NCBI RefSeq assembly: GCF_026339935.1
Contig: NZ_JAPEPX010000001.1
Span: 4,087,501 to 4,151,500, forward strand
DNA: 64,000 nt
From: Streptomyces sp. NBC_01551
GTDB lineage: Bacteria; Actinomycetota; Actinomycetes; Streptomycetales; Streptomycetaceae
Direction: 5' to 3'
Positions 7,944-16,346 of the stretch are shown here, one piece after another; position 1 is the stretch's first letter, and each line of letters starts with the position of its first letter. Both the position numbers and the translations under genes were made by a program. The notes beneath the pieces were generated by a model that was given only the letters and a program-made list of their open reading frames with translations, had not been told where the DNA came from and searched no databases.

Positions 7944-8489
7944 TCAGACGCTGAGCGAGCGCGCGTAGTTGATCTGGTTCATGACCCACATGTACGTGTT
8001 CGGGTCGGTCGCCGGGATCATCGTGGAGTGGTGACGGCCGCCGCTGTGCACGGTGACCTGGATGTAGCCGGTCGTCCGCTTCTCCTTCATCAGCAGGAAC
8101 AGCAGCCCGAGCAGGCAGAACAGGAAGAAGACGATGGCCAGCACGACCGCGTGGGTCGGCATCTTCTCCTCGGTGCGCGAGAAGTCGGTGGCGTTCCACA
8201 TCGCGCCCCGCAGCGGCATCGTGCCCGACGGGGTGATGATCTGGTCCCCCGAGATGCTGATGTCCCCGAGCGACAGGCCCTGCCCGGGCACCGCGCCGGG
8301 ACCGGGCGCGTAGCCGGGGGCCGGCTGCTGCGGAATCGGAAGGCCCCCGCCGCCGATGGTCGGCTGATGGACCGGGGGCTGCGGATAGGGCTGGGGATAT
8401 CCGTAACTGGCCTGGCCGGGGCCCCACTTGTACTCGTCCTGCCCCGGGCCGGGTTCGCTCGCGTACGGATTCGGCTGCTGCTCACTCAT
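7944..8489 (-). CDS. Proline-rich single-TM membrane protein of unknown function
   Basis: This 181-residue protein has an N-terminal half rich in Pro, Gly, Tyr and Gln (YGYPQPYPQPP and similar), then a short ordered segment and one strong transmembrane helix (AVVLAIVFFLFCLLGLLFLLM). A C-terminal beta-rich piece of about 50 residues begins TGYIQVTVHSGG. The proline-rich tail is probably cytoplasmic. No enzymatic motif is visible and I do not recognise a named family. It sits between an alpha/beta hydrolase and the sdh operon terminator on the same strand, apparently as a single gene. Confidence 0.7.
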   Translation of the reverse strand: MSEQQPNPYASEPGPGQDEYKWGPGQASYGYPQPYPQPPVHQPTIGGGGLPIPQQPAPGYAPGPGAVPGQGLSLGDISISGDQIITPSGTMPLRGAMWNATDFSRTEEKMPTHAVVLAIVFFLFCLLGLLFLLMKEKRTTGYIQVTVHSGGRHHSTMIPATDPNTYMWVMNQINYARSLSV

Positions 8490-8625
8490 ACGGCCGATCC
8501 TTCCACAGCCCGCCTCCGCTCCGTACCCCCCGTCAGAACACCGAGTCCACCCGGCCGATGACGGCCCCGTCCGGCCCCTGGCCCTCCCCGGGCACGGCAG
8601 AGGGCCCCGCCCCGGGCACGGCGAA

Positions 8626-8660
8626 GGCCCCGCCCCCGGAACGGATCCGGGGGCGGGGCC
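8626..8660 (-). terminator. Hairpin terminator of the sdh operon
   Basis: A perfect 15-bp stem (8626-8640 with 8646-8660) and a five-base loop lie about 55 bases past the sdhB stop. The stem is almost entirely G/C, as is usual for Streptomyces terminators that lack a long U tract. Confidence 0.75.
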
Positions 8661-8716
8661 CAGTCGGCCGATGCCTCGGCCACGAGCGACGGACGGAGTC
8701 CGGCGCGTCGGAACGG

Positions 8717-9484
8717 CTAGAAGCGGCGCGTGATCAGGGCGCGCTTGACTTCCTGGATGGCCTTCGTGACCTCGATGCCGCGCGGGCACGCGTCGGTGCA
8801 GTTGAAGGTCGTGCGGCAGCGCCAGACGCCGTCCTTGTCGTTCAGGATCTCCAGCCGCTGCTCGCCGGCCTCGTCGCGCGAGTCGAAGATGAAGCGGTGC
8901 GCGTTGACGATCGCCGCCGGGCCGAAGTACTGGCCGTCGTTCCAGAACACCGGGCACGAGGACGTGCACGCGGCGCACAGGATGCACTTGGTGGTGTCGT
9001 CGAAGCGCTCGCGGTCCTCGGCGGACTGCAGGCGCTCACGCGTCGGCTCGTTGCCCGTGGTGACCAGGAACGGCATGACGTCCCGGTACGCCTGGAAGAA
9101 GGGCTCCATGTCGACGACGAGGTCCTTCATCACCGTGAGGCCCTTGATGGCCTCGACGGTGATCGGCTTCTCCGGGTTGATGTCCTTGATCAGCGTCTTG
9201 CAGGCGAGCCTGTTCTTGCCGTTGATCCGCATCGCGTCGGAGCCGCAGATGCCGTGCGCGCACGAGCGACGGAAGGTCAGCGTGCCGTCGAGGTCCCACT
9301 TGATCTTGTGGAGACCGTCGAGCACGCGCTCCTTCGGGTCGATCTCGATCTGGAAGTCCTGCCACTGCGGCTCGTCCGAGATCTCGGGGTTGAAGCGGCG
9401 GATCCGGAACGTGACCGTGATGAACGGGGAGGCGGCGGCCGCCTCTTCCATCTTGTCCGTCTTGGACAGGGTCGGGGTGGCCAT
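8717..9484 (-). CDS. sdhB: Succinate dehydrogenase iron-sulfur subunit
   Basis: This 255-residue subunit passes electrons from the FAD of SdhA to quinone through three clusters. The [2Fe-2S] motif is CAHGICGSDAM. The [4Fe-4S] and [3Fe-4S] cysteines are in CILCAACTSSCPVFW and CRTTFNCTDACPRGIEVT. It acts at the cytoplasmic face of the membrane in the TCA cycle and the respiratory chain. Its ATG overlaps the sdhA stop by one base (TGATG), indicating translational coupling. It is the last gene of sdhCDAB and is followed by a strong hairpin. Confidence 0.97.
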   Translation of the reverse strand: MATPTLSKTDKMEEAAAASPFITVTFRIRRFNPEISDEPQWQDFQIEIDPKERVLDGLHKIKWDLDGTLTFRRSCAHGICGSDAMRINGKNRLACKTLIKDINPEKPITVEAIKGLTVMKDLVVDMEPFFQAYRDVMPFLVTTGNEPTRERLQSAEDRERFDDTTKCILCAACTSSCPVFWNDGQYFGPAAIVNAHRFIFDSRDEAGEQRLEILNDKDGVWRCRTTFNCTDACPRGIEVTKAIQEVKRALITRRF

Positions 9485-11238
9485 CAGTACTTACGCTCCA
9501 TCGGCTGGTAGCGGGTGACGACGACGGGCTTGTAGTCCAGCCGGACGGTGTCCTGACCGTTGTCGTCGACCTCGCGGTACGCCATGGTGTGGCGCATGAA
9601 GTTGACGTCGTCGCGGTTCGGGTAGTCCTCGCGGTAGTGACCGCCGCGGGACTCCTTGCGCGCGAGCGCGGACACGGCCATGACCTCGGCCAGGTCGAGC
9701 AGGTTGCCCAGCTCGATGGCCTCCAGCAGGTCCGTGTTGAAGCGCTTGCCCTTGTCCTGGACGGACACGTTCTTGTAGCGCTCGCGCAGCTCCGCGATCT
9801 TCTCGACCGCGGTCTTGATGGTCTGCTCCGTGCGGAACACCATCACGCACGCGTCCATCGTCTCCTGGAGCTCCAGGCGCAGGTCGGCGACCCGCTCCTT
9901 GCCCGTGGAGTTGCGCAGGTGCTCGACCAGGTCGGCCACCTGCTGCGCCGGGTTCTCGGGGAGCTCGACGTAGTCGTTCTCCTGCGAGTACTTCGCCGCC
10001 GCGATGCCCGAGCGCTTGCCGAAGACGTTGATGTCCAGCAGCGAGTTGGTGCCCAGACGGTTGGCGCCGTGCACGGAGACACAGGCGACCTCGCCGGCCG
10101 CGTACAGGCCCGGGACGACGGTGGTGTTGTCCGCCAGGACCTCACCCTCGACGTTGGTCGGGATGCCGCCCATGGCGTAGTGCGCGGTGGGCTGGATCGG
10201 GATCGGGTCCGTGTACGGCTCGATGCCCAGGTACGTGCGCGCGAACTCGGTGATGTCCGGGAGCTTGGCGTCCAGCTGCTCCGGCGGCAGGTGCGTCAGG
10301 TCCAGGTACACGTGGTCACCGGCGGGACCGCAGCCGCGGCCCTCACGGATCTCGGTGTAGATGGAGCGCGAGACGACGTCACGGGACGCGAGGTCCTTCA
10401 TGACCGGCGCGTACTTCTCCATGAAGCGCTCGCCGTCCTTGTTGCGGAGGATGCCGCCCTCACCGCGGGCGCCCTCCGTCAGCAGGATGCCCATGCGCCA
10501 GATGCCCGTCGGGTGGAACTGGAAGAACTCCATGTCCTCCAGCGGCAGGCCGCGGCGGTAGCAGGCCGCCTGGCCGTCACCCGTGAGGGTGTGCGCGTTG
10601 GAGGTCACCTTGAAGAACTTGCCGGTGCCGCCGGAGGCGTAGATGACGGCCTTCGCCTGGAACACGTGGATCTCGCCGGTGGCGAGCTCGTACGCGACCA
10701 CACCGGCCGACTTCTTGACGCCGTCGACCTCGACCAGCAGCTGGTCCAGGACGTAGAACTCGTTGAAGAACTCCACGCCCTCCTTGACGCAGTTCTGGTA
10801 CAGCGTCTGGAGGATCATGTGGCCCGTGCGGTCCGCGGCGTAGCAGGACCGGCGGACCGGCGCCTCGCCGTGGTTGCGGGAGTGGCCGCCGAAGCGGCGC
10901 TGGTCGATGGTGCCGTCCGGCGTGCGGTTGAACGGCAGGCCCATCTTCTCCAGGTCGAGGACCGCGTCGATGGCCTCCTTCGCCAGGATCTCGGCGGCGT
11001 CCTGGTCGACCAGGTAGTCACCGCCCTTGACCGTGTCGAAGGTGTGCCACTCCCAGTTGTCGTCCTCCACGTTGGCCAGCGCGGCGGCCATGCCGCCCTG
11101 CGCGGCACCCGTGTGGGAGCGGGTGGGGTAGAGCTTCGTCAGCACCGCGGTGCGGCTGCGCTTCGTCGACTCGATGGCGGCGCGCATGCCCGCGCCACCC
11201 GCGCCGACGATGACGGTGTCGTACTTGTGGATCTTCAT
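9484..11238 (-). CDS. sdhA: Succinate dehydrogenase flavoprotein subunit
   Basis: This 584-residue catalytic subunit oxidises succinate to fumarate. The dinucleotide-binding motif VGAGGAGMRAAIE is at residues 10-22. The segment RSHTGAAQGG contains the histidine that usually carries the covalent FAD. Substrate-site regions HPTGI and HGANRLGTNSLLD are present, as is a C-terminal KESRGGHYREDYP region typical of SdhA. Its length is normal for the family. The gene lies between sdhD and sdhB with a one-base overlap to sdhB. The sdhD-sdhA gap is only 23 bases, so all four genes form one transcript. Confidence 0.97.
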   Translation of the reverse strand: MKIHKYDTVIVGAGGAGMRAAIESTKRSRTAVLTKLYPTRSHTGAAQGGMAAALANVEDDNWEWHTFDTVKGGDYLVDQDAAEILAKEAIDAVLDLEKMGLPFNRTPDGTIDQRRFGGHSRNHGEAPVRRSCYAADRTGHMILQTLYQNCVKEGVEFFNEFYVLDQLLVEVDGVKKSAGVVAYELATGEIHVFQAKAVIYASGGTGKFFKVTSNAHTLTGDGQAACYRRGLPLEDMEFFQFHPTGIWRMGILLTEGARGEGGILRNKDGERFMEKYAPVMKDLASRDVVSRSIYTEIREGRGCGPAGDHVYLDLTHLPPEQLDAKLPDITEFARTYLGIEPYTDPIPIQPTAHYAMGGIPTNVEGEVLADNTTVVPGLYAAGEVACVSVHGANRLGTNSLLDINVFGKRSGIAAAKYSQENDYVELPENPAQQVADLVEHLRNSTGKERVADLRLELQETMDACVMVFRTEQTIKTAVEKIAELRERYKNVSVQDKGKRFNTDLLEAIELGNLLDLAEVMAVSALARKESRGGHYREDYPNRDDVNFMRHTMAYREVDDNGQDTVRLDYKPVVVTRYQPMERKY

Positions 11239-11261
11239 TGGTTTCGCCTCAGCCCCGTTGC

Positions 11262-11744
11262 CTAGCGGATGTTCGGGTCGAAGGTGAAGATCACCAGCGT
11301 GCCCAGAAGGATGGTGAACACCGTGGCGGTGTAGAGCAGGCCCTTCAGCCACAGCCGCGTGTTGGCGCGCTCCGCGTAGTCGTTGATGACGGTACGCAGA
11401 CCGTTGGAGCCGTGCAGCATGGCCAGCCACAGCATCAGCAGGTCCCAGACCTGCCAGAACGGGGACGCCCAGCGGCCGGCCACGAAGGCGAAGCCGATCT
11501 TGGAGACGCCGCCGTCCAGCACCAGCTGGATCAGCAGGTGGCCGATGACGAGCACCACGAGGACGATGCCCGAGAGGCGCATGAAGAGCCACGCGACCAT
11601 CTCGAAGTTGCCGCGGGTCGAGCGCGGCGTCTTGCCGGTGCGCTTGCGCGGGGCCTCGATGTACGGGGCGGGGTTGTCGACGTCGTAGAGGCTCACGCTC
11701 TCCACGGCGCCGACCGTCTGAGCGGAAGAAGTGTCAGAAGACAT
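11262..11744 (-). CDS. sdhD: Succinate dehydrogenase hydrophobic membrane anchor subunit
   Basis: This roughly 160-residue protein has three transmembrane helices, with a histidine in the IGHLLIQL segment and another in the AMLHGSNGLRTV segment. These fit heme b or quinone-site ligands of the anchor. An N-terminal polar stretch (SLYDVDNPAPYIE) precedes the helices. Two starts are possible. A GTG at 11753 overlaps the sdhC stop, but the ATG at 11744 has GGGA at a better distance, so I chose the ATG. It anchors SdhA/SdhB to the cytoplasmic membrane together with SdhC. Confidence 0.9.
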   Translation of the reverse strand: MSSDTSSAQTVGAVESVSLYDVDNPAPYIEAPRKRTGKTPRSTRGNFEMVAWLFMRLSGIVLVVLVIGHLLIQLVLDGGVSKIGFAFVAGRWASPFWQVWDLLMLWLAMLHGSNGLRTVINDYAERANTRLWLKGLLYTATVFTILLGTLVIFTFDPNIR

Positions 11745-11749
11745 GCGCG

Positions 11750-12130
11750 TCACTTCCCGAACAGTTCATCGGCTGCGTGGCCCAGTACGGGGAACAGGGC
11801 CCCGATCATCAGGACGACCCAGATCGCCACGACCGACCAGAGCATCTGCTTCTGGTAGCGCGGGCCCTTGGACCAGAAGTCCACGGCGATGACACGGAGA
11901 CCGTTGAGCGCGTGGAACAGGATTGCGGCGACGAGGCCGTACTCCAGCAGCGCGACGATCGGATTCTTGTAGGTTGCCACGACATCGTCGTACGCCTCGG
12001 GGGAGACGCGGACGAGAGCGGTGTCGAGGACGTGTACGAACAGGAAGAAGAAGATGAGGACGCCGGTGACTCGATGAGCCACCCAGGACCACATTCCTTC
12101 CCGGCCGCGGTACAACGTTCCAGCCGGCAC
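11750..12130 (-). CDS. sdhC: Succinate dehydrogenase cytochrome b-556 subunit
   Basis: This 126-residue anchor subunit has three transmembrane helices. The first includes the family signature WSWVAHRVTGVLIFFFLFVH, with the histidines used for heme b. The motif LFHALNGLRVIAVDF follows in helix 2. The GTG start has a clear GGAGGG ribosome-binding site. It is the promoter-proximal gene of the operon. The 150 bases upstream (12131-12282) must hold the sdh promoter, though I could not fix a convincing -35/-10 pair there. Confidence 0.94.
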   Translation of the reverse strand: MPAGTLYRGREGMWSWVAHRVTGVLIFFFLFVHVLDTALVRVSPEAYDDVVATYKNPIVALLEYGLVAAILFHALNGLRVIAVDFWSKGPRYQKQMLWSVVAIWVVLMIGALFPVLGHAADELFGK

Positions 12131-12282
12131 GGAAAACCCTCCGGAAGCGGGGCGGGGGCCAGCCGGCTTCGTTGTCGGTCGGGCCCGGCCGGGTACGGTC
12201 CTCCGGCCCCGGACATCGTAGCGACGCTTTGTCGGTTCCTTCGCGCGGGGGCCATCGGTGTGATCAAACAGGCACGTACGGG

Positions 12283-12924
12283 CTATCCCACAGGGGAAAA
12301 TAGCCCGAAATCCGCCGCGAACAGCCCATCGTGCGGGGCCGCCCGGTCCAGCAGCTGCGGCAGTCGGTCCAACAGCTCGGCGAGTCGGGCCTGCGCGAGG
12401 CGGCGCAGCTCGTCCGCGGAGATGGCCCGCTCCTCGTCGATCTCGTGGCCCATCCGGCGCCGGATCGCCCCCAGCAGCTGGTCCGCCCGCTCCTCCGGTG
12501 GATGTCCGGCCAGGCAGATCACGAAGGCGTGGCCGAAGGTGCGCTCGTACTCCGCGTGCGCCGCGTCGAGCGCCAGCAGTGCCGCGTACGGGGCCCCGTG
12601 TCCCAGCTCCGCCGGGAACTCGGCGCTCAGCGCCTCGGTGAGATCGCCCTGCGAGAGGTCGTACGAAGCCTCGTCCGCCGCGGCGAGTAGGGACGCGGTG
12701 TCCGGGTAAGGGCGGTGGGCGGCGAGCCGGTGGGCCCAGCGCCGGCTGCCGCAGCAGTGCAGCAGGATGGCGTCGGCGTCCTCGTGGGAGAGGGCGTTGA
12801 ACCGGGTCAGCCCGCAGCCGTGGCCCGTGGTGGAGCCGGAGGTGTCGGAGCTGCCGCGGGCCTGTGCCGGAAGGTGGCTGGACAGCGGGGGGCTCCTCGG
12901 GGCGCGGCGCGGGTGTGCCGCCAC
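12283..12924 (-). CDS. OHCU decarboxylase-like (UraD family) protein, catalytic motif apparently lost
   Basis: The core of about 165 residues from LTRFNALSHEDADAIL has the fold signature of 2-oxo-4-hydroxy-4-carboxy-5-ureidoimidazoline decarboxylases: the CCGSRRWAHRLAAHRPYPD segment, then AHAEYERTFGHAFVI, and a helical end with EERAISADELRRLAQARL. True UraD proteins use a histidine in an HPRIG motif and a glutamate in an S-x-x-EQ motif. Here those regions read SAEFPAELG and APYAALLALDAA, so neither residue is evident. No urate pathway genes are nearby. The GTG start at 12924 is the only near candidate and has a poor ribosome-binding site. The N-terminal 45 residues may be untranslated. Confidence 0.6.
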   Translation of the reverse strand: MAAHPRRAPRSPPLSSHLPAQARGSSDTSGSTTGHGCGLTRFNALSHEDADAILLHCCGSRRWAHRLAAHRPYPDTASLLAAADEASYDLSQGDLTEALSAEFPAELGHGAPYAALLALDAAHAEYERTFGHAFVICLAGHPPEERADQLLGAIRRRMGHEIDEERAISADELRRLAQARLAELLDRLPQLLDRAAPHDGLFAADFGLFSPVG

Positions 12925-13284
12925 GCTATCGAGGTGCGGCCGGGTGTGCTGTACCCATCCGAGGTTTTCACCCGGAAGTGAGCCGAAAGGATGACGTGCG
13001 GCATGTGTGAACTCGCCGGGTCCACCGAACGGGCGACACCGACGGGGCACGGAGGGCGAGAAGCTGAGGGGGGAGGACGACCGAGGCCGCCACCCCCCAC
13101 AGGAGAGGCCCCGGTCGCCATCCGTCACGGACTCGTGCGACAAGCCCGTATCCCAGTCAGCGCCTTCGGTGCGTTTTGTGTCACACCTCGCTCCGCGCAG
13201 GATTGGTTGCTGGTTGTACAACGCGTGGACGAGACGTGCTTGAAAGCCGTAACGTGCTGATTTGCGCCACACGTACAGGACAGG

Positions 13285-14025
13285 TTGGGGACTTTGCTGG
13301 GGGACGACGCGGAGCTGACCGCCGCGGTGCTCGCGGCACAGCACGGCGACGAGAACGCGTTCCGTACTGTGTACCGCGCCGTGCACCCACGCCTGCTCGG
13401 ATACGTACGGACGCTCGTCGGCGACGGCGACGCGGAGGACGTCACCTCCGAGGCCTGGCTGCAGATCGCCCGCGACCTCGATTCCTTCACCGGCGACGCC
13501 GACCGCTTCCGGGGCTGGGCAGCCCGCATCGCCCGCAACCGCGCCCTCGACCACATACGGATGCGCGGCCGCAGACCCGCCATCGGCGGCGATGAGACGG
13601 AACTCACGGGACACGCCGCCGACAGCGACACGGCGGGCCTCGCGATGGAGTCCCTCTCCACCGGCCGCACCATGGCGCTGATAGCCCGCCTGCCGCAGGA
13701 CCAGGCCGAGGCCGTCGTGCTCCGCGTGGTCGTCGGACTCGACGCAAAGAGCGCCGCCGAGACCCTCGGGAAGCGGCCGGGAGCCGTCCGCACCGCGGCC
13801 CACCGGGGTCTGAAGAAGCTGGCGGAGCTGCTGAGCAGCGAGCTGCCCGAGGAGGGGGCTTCCGGAACCGGACCGTCCGTCGGCCATAATGCCGGTGGCC
13901 GGACGCGGGACGGCGGAGGCGAGAGGGATCTCGACGCCGTTCCGGCGCAGCGCGGCCATGGCGGGGGCCTCGTAGAACAAACCGGTGTGACGCATTCACG
14001 TTGGCGGACGCAGAAGGACATGTGA
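13285..14025 (+). CDS. ECF-type RNA polymerase sigma factor
   Basis: This 246-residue protein has the two ECF sigma domains. Region 2 (about 20-90) includes FRTVYRAVHPRLLGYVRTLVGD, AEDVTSEAWLQIARDL and FRGWAARIARNRALDHIR. Region 4 (about 125-180) includes LPQDQAEAVVLRVVVGLDAKSAAETLGKRPGAVRTAAHRGLKKL. A variable tail of about 60 residues follows. The TTG start at 13285 has AGGACAGG upstream, and a second TTG three codons later is possible. The stop overlaps the ATG of the next gene (TGATG), so the membrane protein downstream is co-translated and may be its regulator. Confidence 0.88.
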   Translation: MGTLLGDDAELTAAVLAAQHGDENAFRTVYRAVHPRLLGYVRTLVGDGDAEDVTSEAWLQIARDLDSFTGDADRFRGWAARIARNRALDHIRMRGRRPAIGGDETELTGHAADSDTAGLAMESLSTGRTMALIARLPQDQAEAVVLRVVVGLDAKSAAETLGKRPGAVRTAAHRGLKKLAELLSSELPEEGASGTGPSVGHNAGGRTRDGGGERDLDAVPAQRGHGGGLVEQTGVTHSRWRTQKDM

Positions 14026-15077
14026 TGGCCGACGAGCGCAACAGGTGGCTGGACCAGGCCGCGGCGGACAAACTCCTGCGCGGCGAACCGGTCGGACCTG
14101 TCGCCGATCAGCGCGCCCAGGCCGAGGCCGCCCGCCTCCGTGCAGCCCTCGACGCCCTCGCCCCGCCCGCCCCGCACCCCGCCGGCGGCCCGGAACTGCC
14201 CGGTGAGGCCGCCGCCCTGGCCGCGTTCCGCGCGGTGCACGCCGGACCCGGGCCCGAGGCCGCCGCGTCGGCGACGGCCCACGAACCCCTGGTGGAACTC
14301 GCCCGCGGGACCCACGTCGCCCCGGCGCTGCGCGTACGTCCGCACGCGCCGCGGGGAGTCAGGACCATGCGGTTCGGGCTGGCGGCCGCGCTGGCGAGCG
14401 TCGCCGTCGGCGGGCTGGCCGCGGCCGCCGGAACCGGGCTGCTGGACCAGACCCTGCGCACCACGGCCGGACCCCTGCCGTCGGTGTCCGTGAGCACCGA
14501 CCCGCATCCGGGGGCGACGCTGGACGTGGACGGCGCCCAGCCGCTGCGCTCCCCGCGCCGGCAGCCGACCCCGCCGTTCGGCGGCGAGGCCTTCGCGCCC
14601 GTCGGCCCCTCGGCGTCGCAGGGCGTGGACGGGACCGGCGAGGCGTCCGGGGACGCGCAGGCGACGTCGGGAGCCGGAACCGGGAACTCCTCGGAGCCGG
14701 CGTCCGTCGGCGGCAGCGGCAAGGACGCCGGCCGGGACCGGGCGTCCGGCGGTGCCAAGGACCGCGACCGGGACCGCGACGGGGAGAACACGGTCAAGGC
14801 GGCCAACCTGTGCGAGTCCTACCGCGCCGGGCAGATGAACGACGACCGGCGTGAGCGGCTGTCGAAGCTGGCCCGGGGCGCCGCGCGGATCGCGAAGTAC
14901 TGCGAGGCGCTGCTGGACGGGGTCCGCGACGCCGACCCCGTCGGCGGCACCGGGACCTCCGGCGGCACGGGCACGTCGGGCCCGGGCCGTTCGAGCGGGG
15001 GCCCCGGCAGTGACGTCCTGGAGGCTCCGACCCCGGCCGGCACGGGCGGATCGCTCGGCTTCCGCAGCCTCCTGTAA
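14025..15077 (+). CDS. Single-TM protein coupled to the ECF sigma factor (putative anti-sigma)
   Basis: This 350-residue protein has a cytoplasmic N-terminal part of about 115 residues beginning MADERNRWLDQAAADKLL and one hydrophobic helix (FGLAAALASVAVGGLAAAAG, about 116-136). A long extracytoplasmic region follows, rich in Gly, Ser, Asp and Arg, with a small two-cysteine motif (CESYRAGQMNDDR then YCEALLDGV). The topology and one-base overlap with the sigma factor gene suggest a membrane anti-sigma factor. There is no HxxxCxxC zinc motif, so the assignment rests on context. A TTG-initiated extension from 14001 is possible but less likely. Confidence 0.65.
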   Translation: MADERNRWLDQAAADKLLRGEPVGPVADQRAQAEAARLRAALDALAPPAPHPAGGPELPGEAAALAAFRAVHAGPGPEAAASATAHEPLVELARGTHVAPALRVRPHAPRGVRTMRFGLAAALASVAVGGLAAAAGTGLLDQTLRTTAGPLPSVSVSTDPHPGATLDVDGAQPLRSPRRQPTPPFGGEAFAPVGPSASQGVDGTGEASGDAQATSGAGTGNSSEPASVGGSGKDAGRDRASGGAKDRDRDRDGENTVKAANLCESYRAGQMNDDRRERLSKLARGAARIAKYCEALLDGVRDADPVGGTGTSGGTGTSGPGRSSGGPGSDVLEAPTPAGTGGSLGFRSLL

Positions 15078-15207
15078 CAAGCCCCGCGGCCCCGTCACAC
15101 ACGGCTGTAACACTTTTTGAGCCGCCGGCGCAGTACATATCGAGCCGACTGGTCATCGGCCGCGCATGAGCCGGGGTTCCCCCCGTACCCCTGGGCTCTG
15201 CGCACAC

Positions 15208-15246
15208 GGCGCGGGCGGGACACGTTCCCCCGGTCCCGCCCGCGCC
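15208..15246. terminator. Bidirectional hairpin between convergent genes
   Basis: A perfect 14-bp stem (15208-15221 with 15233-15246) and an 11-base loop lie between the putative anti-sigma gene and the convergent L,D-transpeptidase gene. It can serve transcripts from both sides. Confidence 0.7.
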
Positions 15247-15275
15247 CATTAAGACCGGATCACCGGATTACCGGA

Positions 15276-16190
15276 TCACCAGTAGACGACGACCTTGTCG
15301 CCCACCTTCACGTCGTTGAAGAGCTTCGACAGCTTGGCCTTGTCCCGGACGTTCACGCAGCCGTGCGAGGCGCCGTTGTAGCCGCGGGCCGCGAAGTCCG
15401 CCGAGTAGTGCACCGCCTGGCCGCCGCTGAAGAACATCGCGTACGGCATGGGCGTGTGGTAGATCGTCGACGTCCACTCCTTGGCCTTCCAGCCCACGTT
15501 GAACACGCCCTCGCGGGTCGGGGTGTTCTCGGAGCCGAAGCGGACGTCCATGGTGGAGACGACCTTGCCGTCGATCATCCAGGCGAGGGTGCGGCTCTCC
15601 TTGCTGATGCACATGACCCGGCCCGTCATGCAGCGCGGGTCCGGCGCGGCGACCTCGTTGACGGTCGGCGGGCGCAGCTCGGCCGCGGTGGGCTTCTTGG
15701 TCAGGTCCTGGATCTTCTTCCAGGTCGCCGCGTCCACCGAGCCGGTGGCGGTGAGCCCGTGCTTCGACTGGAAGGACTTGACCGCGGCCGTCGTCTTCGA
15801 CCCGTAGAAACCGGTGGGCGCGACGCTCATCAGCTTGAGCTGGCGCAGGCGGGCCTGGAGCTCGCGCACCTGCTCGCTCTCGTCGCCGTTCGCCATGATC
15901 GCCTTGACCGCGGGCGGGGCCGACGGGGACGGGGGCGCGGAGACGGAGGCGGAGGCGGAGGCGGACGGGGAGGCCGACGACGGCGAGGCGGACGGCGACG
16001 CGGAGGTCTCGCCGGCCGGCTTGTTGTCGGAGGACGGTGAGGTCTCGGGGGAGGAAACCGCCGCGGACGCGGAGGGGGACGAGGAGGCGGAGCCGGAGCT
16101 TTCCGCCTTCTGCGGCCCACAGGCGGTCGCGGCGAGCGCGACGGCGGTGGCCAGCCCGAGTGTGCGGACCATTACTCTCTGACGGTGCAT
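15276..16190 (-). CDS. L,D-transpeptidase lipoprotein with peptidoglycan-binding domain
   Basis: This 304-residue secreted lipoprotein has a lipobox cysteine in LAATACG (about residue 24). A Ser/Ala/Pro-rich linker of about 70 residues follows, partly encoded by GGAGGC hexamer repeats. Next come a PG_binding_1 domain (VRELQARLRQLKLM, FYGSKTTAAVKSFQSKHGL) and a C-terminal YkuD catalytic domain. The active-site signature is HYSADFAARGYNGASHGCVNVR, with its upstream His and the Cys of SHGC. Such enzymes form 3-3 cross-links or attach proteins to peptidoglycan. It is monocistronic and convergent with the sigma factor pair. Confidence 0.92.
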   Translation of the reverse strand: MHRQRVMVRTLGLATAVALAATACGPQKAESSGSASSSPSASAAVSSPETSPSSDNKPAGETSASPSASPSSASPSASASASVSAPPSPSAPPAVKAIMANGDESEQVRELQARLRQLKLMSVAPTGFYGSKTTAAVKSFQSKHGLTATGSVDAATWKKIQDLTKKPTAAELRPPTVNEVAAPDPRCMTGRVMCISKESRTLAWMIDGKVVSTMDVRFGSENTPTREGVFNVGWKAKEWTSTIYHTPMPYAMFFSGGQAVHYSADFAARGYNGASHGCVNVRDKAKLSKLFNDVKVGDKVVVYW

Positions 16191-16346
16191 AGCAGTCCCC
16201 CGATTTTCCTGAGTCGTTTATCTAGGTGATGCCTGCCGGGCGTGGACAGTTGCACCCGGCCGTCCGATGTTGCGCCATTGTGACCAGGGCCCGGACCCGG
16301 GCCGTCGCGGCGGAGGTACCCCCCCAGCACGGAGGGCCACGGGCAG

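Noticed and set aside
12925..13995. N-terminal extension of the OHCU decarboxylase-like frame
   Set aside because: It runs antisense through the ECF sigma factor gene and contains no recognisable domain.
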